In this document: positions 63,319-64,000 of the stretch, piece after piece
How the letters are laid out: every line of letters begins with the position of its first letter
Numbering within the stretch: position 1 is the stretch's first letter
Assembly (NCBI GenBank): GCA_009829735.1
Contig: CM020618.1
Location: forward strand, 15,420,568 to 15,484,567
DNA from: Pyropia yezoensis
Taxonomy: Eukaryota > Rhodophyta > Bangiophyceae > Bangiales > Bangiaceae
Direction of reading: 5' to 3'
DNA length: 64,000 nt
The notes under the pieces: model-generated
The model's database searches: none
The model's input: only the letters and a program-made list of their open reading frames with translations
What the model was told of the DNA's origin: nothing
Translations under genes and position numbers: made by a program

Positions 63319-63795
63319 GGGGGGGGCAGAGGGAGGGAGGATGGGGGACGGTGGGAAGGCGATTGTCACGTGCAGTCTTTTTGGTCTGTTCGTGTCGTTC
63401 ACACTTCATAGGAAAACTGAAGGTGGTGCTGAACGGTGGTGCCGCAGAGTATGCAATACATCTTGGTGGGGACCGGCGGTCGCCGGATGGGGGGTTAGGG
63501 AAGTAGTCAGTGAAACGCGAAGTAAGGGTGGCGGGGGGGGGGTTGGTCACTCGGGCCACCATGGCAACAAACCGCCTATACAAGGTCCACGGGGTGCCCC
63601 ATCCCAGTCATTGCGCGGTGTCGAGCGGTCTACTCCACTTGAGGTCCACGGGCGGTCCACTTGGAGTCCACAGGTTGACCACTCGGCTGTGTGCAGAGCG
63701 GCGCCTGGAGATGCGCACCAGACTCAGTTAAGATTGTTTATGATCACACTCCCGTCACATCCACCACCACCGCACACATGGCCGCGCCAGATGCT
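63319..63795. other. Convergent spacer before the second germin-like gene
   Basis: No gene is present. GGTCCACGGG/GGTCCAC is repeated at about 63585, 63642, 63653 and (as GAGTCCACAGG) 63664. The 3' ends of the TOE1-like gene and the germin-like paralogue face each other. Confidence 0.4.
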
Positions 63796-64000
63796 CTAAA
63801 AGACACCGCCCATGCAGACCTTCTCCGCCTCGGCCGGGCTCGTGCCCAGCGACGTGGCCACCTGCATCGGCGCGAGAGTGCAGATGCTCGACTGGGCCAG
63901 CGCCGTGCCCGGGTCCGCGCTGTTGAGCATGGCAATGAAGAGGCAGCCTTCGCTGCCCATGCACGTCTGCGCGTGGACGAGGCCCTCGGGGATGACGCCC
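63796..64000 (-). CDS. Germin-like cupin, second copy (C-terminal part only)
   Basis: Minus-strand translation from the window edge reads GVIPEGLVHAQTCMGSEGCL then FIAMLNSADPGTALAQSSIC, with a stop at 63796-63798. This is cupin motif 2 and the C-terminus of a germin-like protein. It matches the plus-strand germin-like protein (VVPEGLIHAQTC, FIATFNTADPGTALSGSSVC) over the same part. The start, signal peptide and motif 1 lie beyond the window. It is convergent with the TOE1-like gene. Confidence 0.85.
   Translation of the reverse strand, partial: GVIPEGLVHAQTCMGSEGCLFIAMLNSADPGTALAQSSICTLAPMQVATSLGTSPAEAEKVCMGGVF

Overview
The window looks like nuclear DNA of a GC-rich eukaryote. It has mostly intronless genes, long Ala/Gly/Pro-coding trinucleotide runs, a truncated eukaryotic 18S rRNA fragment, and the eukaryotic proteins CYP51, TOE1-like nuclease, UCKL1-like kinase, longin and cytochrome b5. 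A bangiophyte red alga of the Porphyra/Pyropia type would fit the composition, sparse introns and Ty3-rich repeats. That is an inference and no marker here proves it. One 500-base assembly gap (N) lies at 33678-34177.

Layout. 1-5 kb: a decayed DDE transposon with SWIM-like and CxxC zinc clusters, probably KDZ/Zisupton-related. 5.1-7.9 kb: an 18S rRNA 5' fragment, a 200-bp-spaced duplication, and a GC-extreme minisatellite of 137/77-bp units. 8-19 kb: host genes, namely a broken ankyrin-repeat gene, a Pro/Ala-rich protein (minus strand) and, divergent from it, a uridine kinase/UPRT-like (UCKL1-type) gene. 20.9-46.6 kb: a nested retrotransposon cluster. 49.9-64 kb: a host gene cluster with a PhoX-like secreted protein, a longin-domain tail-anchored protein, cytochrome b5 with one intron, CYP51, and a TOE1-like nuclease between two germin-like cupins.

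Retrotransposon cluster. Elements A (20950-24454, decayed) and B (from 28140, plus strand) belong to one Ty3/gypsy family. Element C (34381-45203, minus strand) is young: its LTRs are each 363 bp with two differences, flanked by a CCCGG duplication, and it sits inside the 3' part of a B/A-type element. Element D (24.5-28.1 kb, minus strand) is a remnant cut by the LTR of B. A solo LTR (21432-22121, duplication GCAGC) sits inside the primer-binding site of A.

Two features stand out. (1) All three gag ends (A, B, C) carry the heptamer GGGAAAC, in phase, one codon before the gag stop, with pol in the -1 frame. This is a textbook -1 ribosomal frameshift signal shared by two diverged families. (2) Elements C and D, both with a GPY module plus chromodomain at the integrase end, each carry a long ORF on the opposite strand between pol and the 3' LTR. 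The two antisense proteins share local motifs, which suggests a retained accessory gene of unknown function.
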